55,029 nucleotides of DNA from Lentilactobacillus rapi DSM 19907 = JCM 15042 (GCF_001436255.1 NZ_AZEI01000022.1:119880-174908), one strand, 5' to 3'. Positions 44,296 through 53,062 are shown, numbered from the stretch's first letter. Notes: generated by a model from the letters alone, not told the origin. Made by a program: numbers and translations.

Positions 44296-45009
44296 ATGTC
44301 ATTATCTCAAGATATGTTATTCGAAGCCGAACCTTACTTAGTTGCCAACGAAAAGCATCCATTTGTCCAAGGAATTATCCATGCCACGTTAACGCCGGAA
44401 CAGTTGCGGTATTACGATGAACAGGACATTGCCTTTGAGTATAACGAAGTGGGGATTATTAATGCATTGATCGACAACAGTACGACAACTGAACAGGCGC
44501 TGTTATTTCACAAACGTCAGGATCTTCAATTGACGATGTTGCGGGATTGGCTGCACCGAGAGCCGGAATCAATGCCTCACAACTGGGAAACGCTGAAGCA
44601 GACGCCGATTCAACCAATTAATCAACTTTATCGCCAACACATGGCTGCGACCGTTCAAACGCACAGTGTTCTCCAAATTCTGCCTTCGTTTGCCGCCGGC
44701 GAGTGGATGTACATTGAGTTAGGTAGATTTGTTTCTAAACAAGCCCGGGTCGAAAAAGAGCCGTTCCAAAGTTTCCTAACGATGGGCGGGGATGATTTTC
44801 TCGGTCCGAATGGGTTCATTCAGCAGTTCTTTAATATCATCGATTATGAAGCAAAATCTGCTACTCCTCGTGAACAGGAACGGGCCAAGCAAACCTTTCT
44901 AAAGAGCTGCCTGCTGGAATGGTATTTCTGGGATGCGGCATACAAACAAATCACCTGGGACGATTGGCAAAACGCCGCTTTGAAAGGGAAGGGCGAATCA
45001 TTACTTTAA
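44296..45009 (+). CDS. tenA: TenA-family protein (thiamine salvage)
   Basis: A 237-residue helical TenA/HMP-thiamin salvage protein under a TPP riboswitch. HPFVQGIIHATLTPEQLRYY at the start and SCLLEWYFWDAAYKQITWDDW near the end (with the conserved Glu) are family-typical. The Cys expected in the LPC motif of classical thiaminase II seems replaced by Ser (ILPSF). It may thus belong to the variant TenA group that acts as an amidohydrolase on aminopyrimidine. The start is the ATG at 44296 with AGGAGGG upstream; an earlier frame to 44203 is inside the leader. No other thi gene is near. Confidence 0.87.
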   Translation: MSLSQDMLFEAEPYLVANEKHPFVQGIIHATLTPEQLRYYDEQDIAFEYNEVGIINALIDNSTTTEQALLFHKRQDLQLTMLRDWLHREPESMPHNWETLKQTPIQPINQLYRQHMAATVQTHSVLQILPSFAAGEWMYIELGRFVSKQARVEKEPFQSFLTMGGDDFLGPNGFIQQFFNIIDYEAKSATPREQERAKQTFLKSCLLEWYFWDAAYKQITWDDWQNAALKGKGESLL

Positions 45010-45032
45010 TTGGTGATTTATGAAAATACTAA

Positions 45033-45185
45033 GATTGGGACGAAAGGCGATTTGATCCCAGAATTTAAGTTAAAAAAGCAACGCATTCTGGTTTTTGAAT
45101 GCGTTGCTTTTTTGCTTAAATGGCAGGAATCAGCCGTTTGTCGCAAGTTTTATCAATATAAGAATTAACAGCCAAGTTGCCTTTT
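45033..45185 (+). repeat. Family A intergenic repeat, copy A2 (with terminator)
   Basis: GATTGGGACGAAAGGCG, TTTGATCCCAGAATTTAAG, hairpin (45073-45114; arms AAAAAAGCAACGCATTC and GAATGCGTTGCTTTTTT), TTAAATGGCAGGAATCAGCCG and a tail TTTATCAATATAAGAATTA. The hairpin arms differ from A1, A3 and A4 but pair perfectly. It terminates tenA. The rest of the gap to 45292 shows no gene. Confidence 0.8.
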
Positions 45186-45292
45186 AAACACTCAGCAGAC
45201 TAATGCCACAGCCTCGTTTAGTTAAGATTGATGAAAATGTGATTACTTCATAATGATCTAAAAATATTTGAATGATTGATTGAAACCATTGC

Positions 45293-46537
45293 TTAGGCCG
45301 TTTGTCGTGAGCTCAATTTTTTCAATCCTGGTAGGGTAACCATTGTGACAAAGCTGATGATGTAAAGGATTGATAGAAAGCCCATGACAACTGTCAGTGA
45401 GTAGTGATCCATCAAGATACCGATGACCACTGACGAGAAGCCACCAACTGCACGACCGATGTTGACAATCACGTTATTAGCAGTTGAGCGGATTTCAGTT
45501 GGGTACAAGCGACTGATGACCGCGCCGTAACCGCCGAACATCCCGTTTGAGAAGAAGCCGACGATCGCACCGATGATTAATAGTGAAACCGTGTTATGAG
45601 CCAACGTAATCGTGAATACCATTGCAGCCGAAGCAAGCAGGAAAATGCCGAATGCGCGTCGTGGACCAAAGTAGTCCAGAATTGAACCAAAAGTCATCAT
45701 GCCCAAGCTCATCCCGATGATCGTAGCAATCATCCAAAGTGACGAGCCGGAAACATTTAAGCCAAGTTGTTTTTGAACGATGATTGGCAGCCAGTTCATC
45801 AGGCCGAAGTAACCAGCGATTTGAACAGTTGTCATGATCATCAAGGCAAAACTTTGATAAGCTAATTTTGGTGAACTGAACATGTATTTGAATACGGCAC
45901 TGGTAGTTGATTCCTTTTCGGCTTTCTTAGCTTGGACAAACTCAGTGGTTTCAGTCAAGTGACGACGGACAAAGTATGTCAGGACAACTGGCACAATTCC
46001 AAGGAGGAAGAGTGCGTGCCAGCCAAGCGTGGGGATAACCAACGCAGCTGTGACTGCAGCCAGAATGGCCCCAATTTGGCCACCAATTGCGGCTACTGAA
46101 GTCATCTTACCGATTTGGTTCTTGTGGAATGATTCAGCAATCAGTGAAATACCGACGCCATACTCACCACCGGCACCGATTCCAGCTAAGAATCGCAAAA
46201 TATAAATCAATGTAATGTTATTGGCGAAAGCCATCATGGCAGTTGCGAAGGCAAAAATGAAGATGGTGTAGGTAAACGTCTTAACTCGGCCAAATCGGTC
46301 ACCGACCAAGCCAAAGATGACACCACCGAACAACATGCCCAAGTTGGTGATTGAACCAATTAATCCAGCAGCGCCACCGCTGAGATGGAGCTGGCCGATC
46401 ATTGAACTCATCGCAAACGATAAAAATAGCACATCCATATTTTCCAATGCGAATCCAGAACTGGTAGAAGCAATAACCCATTTCTGATTCTTGGTAAAAG
46501 TATGGCTGTGCGTAAGTGATGCTTTGGTATTTTCCAT
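45293..46537 (-). CDS. MFS transporter, organic-acid/sugar-type H+ symporter
   Basis: A 414-residue, 12-TM major facilitator. Motif A is GLVGDRFGRVKTFT. FLAGIGAGGEYGVGISLIAES is the conserved TM4 segment of the sugar and aromatic-acid:H+ symporter groups (split around residues 112-132), and the second-half motif A is SILDYFGPRRAFG. SRLYPTEIRSTANNVIVNIG matches the family tail. The start at 46537 has GGAGG eight bases upstream. Substrate unknown; proximity to tenA is not enough to propose a thiamine precursor. Confidence 0.85.
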   Translation of the reverse strand: MENTKASLTHSHTFTKNQKWVIASTSSGFALENMDVLFLSFAMSSMIGQLHLSGGAAGLIGSITNLGMLFGGVIFGLVGDRFGRVKTFTYTIFIFAFATAMMAFANNITLIYILRFLAGIGAGGEYGVGISLIAESFHKNQIGKMTSVAAIGGQIGAILAAVTAALVIPTLGWHALFLLGIVPVVLTYFVRRHLTETTEFVQAKKAEKESTTSAVFKYMFSSPKLAYQSFALMIMTTVQIAGYFGLMNWLPIIVQKQLGLNVSGSSLWMIATIIGMSLGMMTFGSILDYFGPRRAFGIFLLASAAMVFTITLAHNTVSLLIIGAIVGFFSNGMFGGYGAVISRLYPTEIRSTANNVIVNIGRAVGGFSSVVIGILMDHYSLTVVMGFLSILYIISFVTMVTLPGLKKLSSRQTA

Positions 46538-46623
46538 GTCGAATTCCTCCAAATGAATGCTCGCTGACATTCGTTATTTTTGCTGAACATATTATTACAT
46601 GGATATTGGGGGATTGCAAGGCG

Positions 46624-46989
46624 TCAATTTAGAATATCCGTGATCGTCTGTTTGACTTTGATAAAAGCAGGTGTCTCGAGTAAACCAATGAATTCAGCGC
46701 GGCGAGCGCGAAAATCATATGTGAAAAATTGAAGTGGGTTAACGAAACCGTCCACTTGGCTATTGGCGACTTTGACTAAAAAGCCACTTTCGCGTAGTGC
46801 GTTGTTAGTAGCGTGAGTGATTGGGGAGACCACGACTAACGAAGTCAACAGACTATATCCGTGGTTGCTCAGAACGAGTGCTGGCAGTCGTTTTCGAATC
46901 TCGTGGCCCACTGAGGGGTCAAAGTCAATGAAGATAATATCTTGTTGATCTGGAATGTAGTCGTTAATCTTTTGGGGTTTCTTTGCCAA
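46624..46989 (-). CDS. mazF: MazF/PemK-family toxin, endoribonuclease
   Basis: A 121-residue PemK/MazF-like protein. QQDIIFIDFDPSVGHEIRKRLPAL is the usual first strand and Arg-containing loop, VVVSPITHA carries the Ser/Thr of the active site and the end (ITDIL) is typical. Members cleave mRNA or tRNA at short motifs when free of antitoxin. It overlaps the antitoxin gene by 26 bp, as in TA pairs. Confidence 0.85.
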   Translation of the reverse strand: MAKKPQKINDYIPDQQDIIFIDFDPSVGHEIRKRLPALVLSNHGYSLLTSLVVVSPITHATNNALRESGFLVKVANSQVDGFVNPLQFFTYDFRARRAEFIGLLETPAFIKVKQTITDILN

Positions 46990-47194
46990 CTAACTTTCCT
47001 CCAAATTCCTCTTGTTGTTCTAAATGATGAGTTTTAATGAATTTCTCGTCGTGAAATGGATTTTGATGTTTTGGAACATAAACAATGACGCCATCTCTAC
47101 CTTGATAAACATCAAACTCATGGGCAATCGGCTTGATGTCATTTGGAACAGTTAATGTGTTGGAATTACCGACTTTACGGATTTTAACTGACAT
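46964..47194 (-). CDS. mazE: MazE/AbrB-type antitoxin
   Basis: A 76-residue antitoxin. VKIRKVGNSNTLTVPNDIKP is the swapped-hairpin DNA-binding domain, and the C-terminus (NPFHDEKFIKTHHLEQQEEFG) is the toxin-binding tail. The ATG at 47194 is chosen because AGGAAGG lies seven bases upstream. It should neutralise the toxin and, with it, repress the shared promoter. Confidence 0.85.
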   Translation of the reverse strand: MSVKIRKVGNSNTLTVPNDIKPIAHEFDVYQGRDGVIVYVPKHQNPFHDEKFIKTHHLEQQEEFGGKLVGKETPKD

Positions 47195-47216
47195 AAAAAT
47201 CCCTTCCTTTCTTTTT

Positions 47217-47255
47217 GTATACATAGAGTATATACGAGAAAATTGACGATTTCAA
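47217..47255 (-). promoter_or_regulatory. mazEF promoter with operator palindrome
   Basis: Minus-strand TTGAAA (47250-47255), a 17-base spacer and TATACT (47227-47232). GTATA (47217-47221) and TATAC (47231-47235) form an inverted repeat over the -10, placed for autoregulation by the MazE/MazF complex. Confidence 0.6.
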
Positions 47256-47281
47256 TAAATAGCGCCTCAGACAGAATTCAC

Positions 47282-47310
47282 TTGAACAACGCTCGTCAAC
47301 GTGATAAAGT
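47282..47310 (+). promoter_or_regulatory. Promoter of the pyrFED operon
   Basis: TTGAAC (47282-47287), a 17-base spacer and TAAAGT (47305-47310), about 12 bp before the pyr leader structure. Confidence 0.55.
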
Positions 47311-47321
47311 TATTAACAAAT

Positions 47322-47440
47322 AAAAGAGCTTTAATTTGGTTCAGAGAGGCCAAAAGCGGACGAAAATTAAATCAAGAGTCCGTGATTTTGCGAGGATGAG
47401 TGCGTTAATGTGCTGAATTCTGCAGTCTCGGGCTCTTTTT
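47322..47440 (+). promoter_or_regulatory. PyrR-type attenuator of the pyrFED operon
   Basis: TTTAATTT and AAATTAAA enclose the PyrR loop GGTTCAGAGAGGCC, then a terminator with AAGAGTCCG and CGGGCTCTT, followed by TTTTT (47374-47440). In the family, PyrR with UMP promotes termination. Unlike the leader at 4.3 kb, it is followed by pyr genes. Confidence 0.85.
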
Positions 47441-47463
47441 ATGTCATCAGATGGAGGGTAATT

Positions 47464-48183
47464 ATGCGAGGACCGTTAATTGTATCATTGGATGTTGCTA
47501 ACAAGGAAGGCCTGTTCAAAATCATCGACCAGTTTCCAAACGATGAGGGCATGACTGTTAAGATCGGGATGGAACTTTTCTATGGAGAAGGTCCCGACAT
47601 TGTTCGCCAACTCTTGGCTAAAGGATTCAAAGTGTTCTTGGATCTTAAGCTGCAAGATATTCCCAACACGGTCAAAATGGGAATGATGCAAATTGGTCGA
47701 CTGGGCGTCACCTATACGACTGTTCACGCGTTAGGCGGTTCAGAAATGATTGCTGCCGCCAAGGAAGGCCTGGAGCTTGGCAGTGAAGAAGCTGGGGTTC
47801 CAAGTCCTAAGCTCTTGGCGGTGACAGAATTAACTTCCATCACTGATGATGCTTTAAAGAATGAGCAGAACTGCCGGTTAGATATGGTTGATCAAGTGGT
47901 TTCATTGGCCAAACTTGCCAAGCAATCCGGTGCCGATGGGGTCATTACCTCACCGCTTGAAGTCAGTTCATTGAAAAAACAAGTGGGCGATGATTTCTTA
48001 TACGTCACCCCAGGAATTCGGCCTGCTAATTTCCCTAAGGATGACCAATCAAGAACCGCAACACCTAAACAAGCCGCTGAATATGGCAGTTCAGCCTTAG
48101 TTGTCGGCCGGCCAATCATCCGGGCAACCGATCCAGTCGCCGCTTATCACAAACTATTAGAGGAGTGGAATTATGCAAACTGA
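47464..48183 (+). CDS. pyrF: Orotidine-5'-phosphate decarboxylase
   Basis: Makes UMP from OMP, the last de novo pyrimidine step. The 239-residue protein has LIVSLDVANKEG, the catalytic VFLDLKLQDIPNTVK (Asp-X-Lys) and VVGRPIIRATDPVAAYH. The ATG at 47464 has GGAGGG upstream. It overlaps pyrE by 11 bp. Confidence 0.96.
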   Translation: MRGPLIVSLDVANKEGLFKIIDQFPNDEGMTVKIGMELFYGEGPDIVRQLLAKGFKVFLDLKLQDIPNTVKMGMMQIGRLGVTYTTVHALGGSEMIAAAKEGLELGSEEAGVPSPKLLAVTELTSITDDALKNEQNCRLDMVDQVVSLAKLAKQSGADGVITSPLEVSSLKKQVGDDFLYVTPGIRPANFPKDDQSRTATPKQAAEYGSSALVVGRPIIRATDPVAAYHKLLEEWNYAN

Positions 48184-48820
48184 TCAAATCATTCAATCAT
48201 TAATTGATAATCAAATTGTTAGTATCAACCTTGAAAAGCCATTTAGATATGCAAGTGGCATTTTGTCCCCAATCTACACTGATTTCAGATTGACGATTTC
48301 CATTCCATCATTGCGTGAGATGATTGCGGATGGCTTGGCTGAAAATATCAAGAAAAACTATCCTGACGCAACGGTTATTGGTGGTGTGGCAACCGCTGGG
48401 ATTCCACATGCTGCTTGGGTTGCCGAACGATTGAACCTGCCACTGATCTATGTGCGGGCCAAGCCTAAGGATCACGGTGCCGGCAAACAAATTGAGGGTC
48501 GGATTACCAAGGACGACAAGGTTGTTTTGATTGATGATTTAATTTCCACTGGCGGCAGTGTGTTGGGCGCAGTCAAAGCGGTTCGCAACGAAGGCGTTAA
48601 CGTGATTGGCGTGGCCTCAGTCTTTACTTATGGCCTGCCTGATGCTGACAAGAATTTTGCCGCTGCCGATACCAAATTAGTGCCCCTGCTAAGTTACGCA
48701 GAACTGATCAAACAAGGTCATAAAGAAAACAAATTCTCAGATGAACAGTATTCACGATTATCAACTTGGCACAAAGCCCCTTGGGACTGGACAAAACGGG
48801 AGGAAGCAAATGCAAAGTAA
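48173..48820 (+). CDS. pyrE: Orotate phosphoribosyltransferase
   Basis: Joins orotate to PRPP. The 215-residue protein has FRYASGILSPIYTDFR, YVRAKPKDHGAGKQIEG (flexible loop) and the PRPP motif KVVLIDDLISTGGSV. The start lies inside the end of pyrF with GAGGAG upstream, so translation is coupled. Confidence 0.96.
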   Translation: MQTDQIIQSLIDNQIVSINLEKPFRYASGILSPIYTDFRLTISIPSLREMIADGLAENIKKNYPDATVIGGVATAGIPHAAWVAERLNLPLIYVRAKPKDHGAGKQIEGRITKDDKVVLIDDLISTGGSVLGAVKAVRNEGVNVIGVASVFTYGLPDADKNFAAADTKLVPLLSYAELIKQGHKENKFSDEQYSRLSTWHKAPWDWTKREEANAK

Positions 48821-49757
48821 TATTTCGCTCGCATCACAAATTGGTGACTACAAGTTTGACAACCTCTTGTTAAACGCAGCTGGTATCCGTTGTGCCACAA
48901 CCGAAGAACTCGATAAGATCTTAGATTCTGATGCGGGTGGTTGTGTGACGAAGAGTGCCACGCCTGAACCTCGAAAAGGGAATGAAAGCCCCCGGATGAA
49001 AGCTACTTCGATGGGCTGCATCAATTCGATGGGGCTTCCTAACCATGGGTTGGATTATTATTTGAAATTCGCTGAAGCCAATCAAGGCAAGAATGGCAAA
49101 CAAGTCATTTTATCAATTGCTGGCTTATCGATTGATCAAAACATTGAAATGCTCAAGAAGATTCAGGCCAGTTCATTTGCCGGCTTGACTGAATTGAACC
49201 TTTCCTGCCCAAATATTGCTGGCAAATCACAAGTGGGTTATGACTTTGAAGCAGTCAGGGATGTGTTGACGTCAGCCTTTAGTTTCTTCAAGAAACCATT
49301 AGGCTTGAAGCTGCCACCATACTTTGACTTCAACCAGTTTGACGGCATCGCCGAAGTATTAAATGATTTCCCGGTGACTTACATTAATGTTATTAATTCG
49401 ATCGGCAATGGGTTAGTTGTTGACCCTGAAACAGAGTCGGTGGTCATCAAACCTAAGGGTGGTTTTGGCGGCTTGGGTGGCGATTACGTCAAGCCAACTG
49501 CTTTAGCCAACGTGAGAGCCTTACGGCAACGATTGAGACCAGAAATTTCAATCATCGGTACCGGTGGCATCAAATCTGGCAAGGACGTCTTTGAGCACGT
49601 CCTGTGCGGTGCCAATCTTGTTCAAATCGGAACAGCCTTTGGATTTGACGGAACCCCAATTTTTGAACGGATTTCTAAAGAATTAACAGCCATTATGGAA
49701 AAGAAAGGCTACAAGACCCTTGATGAATTTAGGGGTAAGTTGAAGACAATTGAATAG
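48810..49757 (+). CDS. pyrD: Dihydroorotate dehydrogenase, class 1A (fumarate-type)
   Basis: Oxidises dihydroorotate to orotate. The 315-residue cytosolic FMN enzyme has LLLNAAGIRCAT, the class 1A catalytic loop LNLSCPNIAGKSQ (Cys base) and IIGTGGIKSGKDVFEH. A pyrK electron-transfer subunit is absent, in keeping with class 1A. GGAGG precedes the ATG at 48810, which overlaps pyrE by 11 bp. Confidence 0.94.
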   Translation: MQSNISLASQIGDYKFDNLLLNAAGIRCATTEELDKILDSDAGGCVTKSATPEPRKGNESPRMKATSMGCINSMGLPNHGLDYYLKFAEANQGKNGKQVILSIAGLSIDQNIEMLKKIQASSFAGLTELNLSCPNIAGKSQVGYDFEAVRDVLTSAFSFFKKPLGLKLPPYFDFNQFDGIAEVLNDFPVTYINVINSIGNGLVVDPETESVVIKPKGGFGGLGGDYVKPTALANVRALRQRLRPEISIIGTGGIKSGKDVFEHVLCGANLVQIGTAFGFDGTPIFERISKELTAIMEKKGYKTLDEFRGKLKTIE

Positions 49758-49936
49758 TTGAGACTGGGACGATCGGCGCTTTGATCCCAGAATTTAATGG
49801 AAAGGACCAATTATTCCTGGCTTTGGAATAGTTGGTCCTTTTCGTTAAATGGCCGGGATCAACCGTTTGTCGCAGCTTTTGTCTAGGTGGCTACGACGAT
49901 CTAAGGGAATGATTACCGACTGGAAATTAATATATG
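49758..49936 (+). repeat. Family A intergenic repeat, copy A3 (with terminator)
   Basis: GAGACTGGGACGATCGGCG, TTTGATCCCAGAATTTAA, hairpin (49791-49850; arms AAAGGACCAATTATTCC and GGAATAGTTGGTCCTTT), TTAAATGGCCGGGATCAACCG and a long tail to GGAAATTAATATATG shared with A1. It ends the pyr transcript. The following 49937-50103 has no gene other than the SDR leader. Confidence 0.8.
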
Positions 49937-50103
49937 CTCCACCCTCCTTTTTTCAAAATCTTATAAAACATCTGGAAACTCTGAGTTGTCACCCCTGTGA
50001 GTGCAGGTAATTTTCCTGATACCCTCAAGTAAAATAGTGTCTCTATGAATGCCATGATGGTATGGTTTATGTGAATTCAGTAATGATAATCAGAGGAGGT
50101 TTT

Positions 50104-50844
50104 ATGATGGCTGACTTAACAAATAAAGTTGCCCTTATTACGGGTGCTGCAAGTGGGATGGGCAAAGCATTTGCCAAGAATTTTGTCGATCATGGCGCAA
50201 AAGTGATTTTAACCGATGTTAACGAAGAAAACGGTCACCAGGTTCAAAAAGAACTCGGTGATCATGCGGTTTTCTTTAAGCAGGATGTTTCTTCCATCGA
50301 TGATTGGAAAAGAGTCGTTCAAGACGGTGAAGCAAAGTTTGGCCCAATTAACACATTAGTTAATAACGCGGGCATCGGAATTATGAAGTCAATTGAAGAC
50401 ATCACCCCGGCAGAGTATGACAAGGTCATTCACATTAATCAGTATTCAGTGTTTTACGGGATGAAATATGTATTGCCTTCCATGAAGAAGGCAGATGCAG
50501 GATCAATCGTGAATATTTCGTCAATCGGTGGCCTGGTTGCGATGCCAATATCGATTGCCTACGGGGCTAGCAAATTCGCTGTTCGTGGTATGACCAAAGA
50601 CGCCGCAATCGATTTAGTCAAATACAATATTCGGGTCAATTCAGTTCATCCTGGGGTTGTGGAAACACCGATCCTAAAAGATATTCCTGACGAGCAAAAT
50701 GAAGCCAGCCTTAAAGAAATTCCAATGCATCGATTTGGAAAACCAGCCGAATTGGCAACAATCGTTAATTATCTCGCTTCAGATGAAGCCAGTTATGTGA
50801 CTGGCCAGGAATTCACAGCTGATGGTGGCTATACTATGAAATAA
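50104..50844 (+). CDS. Short-chain dehydrogenase/reductase
   Basis: A 246-residue classical SDR. The cofactor loop is ALITGAASGMGKAFA, then VILTDVNEENG (acidic Asp, suggesting NAD preference), NNAGIG, the catalytic Ser in NISSIGG and the YGASK pair. It ends in YVTGQEFTADGGYTMK. Substrate unknown; similar enzymes act on 3-hydroxy or secondary alcohols. GAGGAGG precedes tandem ATGs at 50104. Followed by a terminator. Confidence 0.9.
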   Translation: MMADLTNKVALITGAASGMGKAFAKNFVDHGAKVILTDVNEENGHQVQKELGDHAVFFKQDVSSIDDWKRVVQDGEAKFGPINTLVNNAGIGIMKSIEDITPAEYDKVIHINQYSVFYGMKYVLPSMKKADAGSIVNISSIGGLVAMPISIAYGASKFAVRGMTKDAAIDLVKYNIRVNSVHPGVVETPILKDIPDEQNEASLKEIPMHRFGKPAELATIVNYLASDEASYVTGQEFTADGGYTMK

Positions 50845-50860
50845 AGGCTCGAATTAAACA

Positions 50861-50907
50861 AAAATGCTGAGACCCGTTTTAAACGGCGGGTTCCAGCATT
50901 TTGTTTT
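50861..50907. terminator. Terminator between SDR and secreted-protein genes
   Basis: AAAATGCTGAGACCCG and CGGGTTCCAGCATTTTG around TTTTAAACGG, followed by TTTTT. It can serve both convergent genes. Confidence 0.75.
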
Positions 50908-50931
50908 TGTACGATTAATCGTTTTGGAAAA

Positions 50932-51780
50932 CTAATCTCCTTCAGAGATATCAACTAGGTTATAGAAGGAATGACCACCCACGTTGTATGTTGTCCAGCT
51001 TGCGCGCGGCCAAGCTTTATCGCCAGTGTGCCATTTTTTATTTTGAGTTCCTAACTTCTTGATTGCTAATCGATAGTATTTGGATGAAACTTTCTTAGCG
51101 GGAAGTCCTTTAATTGCCTTTTTATAATAAACATATGAGGTGTTTCCCTTCACTTTGAAAGTGCTCAGCTTCACGCTGGCACTTGGCTTGATTGTCCAAA
51201 GCGGATTATCGACTGCCGCTACTGGTTTGGTGGATTGCCAACTGTTTAGAACGCCGTAATGCTTCAAGCGCGCAGTGGTGTAATACTGCAGGTACCCATC
51301 CAATGTAATGTAGAAGATTGGCCGATAATTACCAGCTTTATTGTTGGTGTAGCCATTTCCGGCCTGCAGAGCCAGTGTTCGGATCGGTAATTTTAATTTG
51401 TATGAGGTGAAGTATTTCGTATTGTACTGTTTGACATTCAATTCAGGGCCTTTGGTAACCTGATAAATGTGTTGCTGCTTTTGGTAACTCACGAGGCCCC
51501 GGGTCAGCTGCGCAGAAGAAGGGCCGTCTCCTGTGGATACAGATCCTTCAACCTTCAGAATGGTGCCTTTCGGGGTGATAATTTTATGCCCCCTTTTACC
51601 ATTAATTTTGGTGTACTGGCCCGTAAAAATCGGCCGTTTGACTTTCACGTATTGAATGTTGGAATTATTTCCCAAGTCAGTGTAAGCATGGGCGGCAACG
51701 GCTGGAAAGCTGAGGATTGCAACGGCCGCGCCAGCAATGATTGCGAGTTGTTTTGTAAACTGAGCTTTGATTAAATACAT
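50932..51780 (-). CDS. Secreted protein, surface/wall-type repeats, function unknown
   Basis: A 282-residue exported protein with signal FTKQLAIIAGAAVAILSFPA followed by VAAHA. The mature part is rich in Lys, Tyr, Ser and Thr, low in Cys, with short beta-type motifs (YLQYYTTARLKHYG, TSYVYYKKAIKGLPAKKVS) that recall lactobacillar SLAP/SH3-like surface domains. I cannot name a family. The start is 51780 since GGGGGA is seven bases upstream; longer frames lack a ribosome site. It is divergent from another secreted protein gene. Confidence 0.7.
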   Translation of the reverse strand: MYLIKAQFTKQLAIIAGAAVAILSFPAVAAHAYTDLGNNSNIQYVKVKRPIFTGQYTKINGKRGHKIITPKGTILKVEGSVSTGDGPSSAQLTRGLVSYQKQQHIYQVTKGPELNVKQYNTKYFTSYKLKLPIRTLALQAGNGYTNNKAGNYRPIFYITLDGYLQYYTTARLKHYGVLNSWQSTKPVAAVDNPLWTIKPSASVKLSTFKVKGNTSYVYYKKAIKGLPAKKVSSKYYRLAIKKLGTQNKKWHTGDKAWPRASWTTYNVGGHSFYNLVDISEGD

Positions 51781-51992
51781 TAAGAGATCCCCCATAGTGA
51801 TAAAAACTTTTTTGATTGTTGAATTCACATTAACACAAGTATCGATGAGGTGACAACGGAGATGTTTCAAAAAAACATTCACGGGCCGTTCAATCAATGG
51901 TTGACGGGCATCAATCATTTGCTGGTATAATTAATTGTTGAATGTAAAATGGGGTTATTGAGAGATCAAATGATTCTGAAAAGGGGATAATT

Positions 51993-52847
51993 TTGTTGAA
52001 CAAATTAAAATTAACGTTGATTTTATTGGGAACGATTTTCGGCTTTGCAATCATGACGAACGGTGCTACCGAAGCCAGCAAGATTCCAGCCAATTACACC
52101 TTTGACTATCAGAAGGCGCAAGTGGGTTCTGTGCCATACAAAGCTAAATTGCTCAACAAGTCGGCATATCTATGGAATTACAGTCATACGAAGCGGCTGC
52201 ATAACATTAAGAATTATCCGAATTCAAACTGGTACGTTTTTTACGCGCAGGTTAAAAATTACAACGGCAAACGAGCAGTTTACTATTATGTAGGCGCCAG
52301 TTCGAATTTCAAGATCAAAGGTTGGGTCTGGAGTGGCTATCTTACTCGATTGCTAGCAAAATCACCAACTGATTTTTCCTCTGAATCAGTCTTTACTCAT
52401 TATGTTAAGACGGACCGATCACAGCGATTGGCCAGAGCAATTCTAAAGCTGTTTCCCAATGCCAAGTTGAAGCTCGATTTATCTCAAGTTGCCGTGACTG
52501 GATTTAACAACAAACCAAGCTTTGACCCAAATTACACGAACTACGTGGATGTTGATGGGATGAAGCCTGCTGGTGCAAGTCAAAACAGTGACAACATCAT
52601 GTGGTATTTAAGCAAAACAGCCGGCAAACCAATCACACCAAGAATTAATCATGTCAAGAGCATCCTAAATGATAACGGTTATACCGATGAGAAACGCCAA
52701 ATCATGAATAACTATTCTATTGGAATTTCATCGTTTGATGGCGCCCAGGACAGTCCAAGTTCATATTTCACAACCCCATATCCCTCTGAGCAGTTGGATG
52801 ATAGTCAAAATAATGGAACGTTAATTTATCTAGCGACTGAAAAATAA
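51993..52847 (+). CDS. Secreted protein with SH3-like/SLAP-type region, function unknown
   Basis: A 284-residue exported protein starting TTG (51993 or the next TTG at 51996) with AAGGGG seven to ten bases upstream. The signal is LKLTLILLGTIFGFAIM, cut near TEASK. Residues about 45-115 (YLWNYSHTKRLHN, YYYVGASSNFKIKGWVWSGYL) resemble the wall-binding SLAP/GW-type modules of lactobacilli. The C-terminal half is not recognised. A TATAAT at 51926 could be the promoter -10. Confidence 0.68.
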   Translation: MLNKLKLTLILLGTIFGFAIMTNGATEASKIPANYTFDYQKAQVGSVPYKAKLLNKSAYLWNYSHTKRLHNIKNYPNSNWYVFYAQVKNYNGKRAVYYYVGASSNFKIKGWVWSGYLTRLLAKSPTDFSSESVFTHYVKTDRSQRLARAILKLFPNAKLKLDLSQVAVTGFNNKPSFDPNYTNYVDVDGMKPAGASQNSDNIMWYLSKTAGKPITPRINHVKSILNDNGYTDEKRQIMNNYSIGISSFDGAQDSPSSYFTTPYPSEQLDDSQNNGTLIYLATEK

Positions 52848-52859
52848 ATCATTAATCAT

Positions 52860-53036
52860 AAGATTGGGACGAAAGGCGATTTAATCCCAGAATTTAACGA
52901 AGAGGACCAATTATTCCGAATTTTTGGAATAGTTGGTCCTCTTTGTTAAACGGCCAGGGTCAGCCGTTTATCGCAAGCTTTATCAATATAAGAATGGAAA
53001 ACCAAGTTGCGTTTATAAACACTTGGCTGACGAATG
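52860..53036 (+). repeat. Family A intergenic repeat, copy A4 (with terminator)
   Basis: GATTGGGACGAAAGGCG, TTTAATCCCAGAATTTAACG, hairpin (52891-52950; arms AGAGGACCAATTATTCC and GGAATAGTTGGTCCTCT), TTAAACGGCCAGGGTCAGCCG and a tail TTTATCAATATAAGAATGG shared with A2. It lies just after the secreted-protein gene and can terminate it. Confidence 0.8.
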
Positions 53037-53062
53037 TTAGATTGTTTTTTATATCTAGATCA

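Noticed and set aside
47410-47463. N-terminal extension of pyrF
   Set aside because: It lies within the attenuator terminator; GGAGGG before 47464 marks the start.
49937-50103. MerR-type operator before the SDR gene
   Set aside because: TACCCTCAAGTAAAAT is only weakly palindromic and no regulator gene is adjacent.
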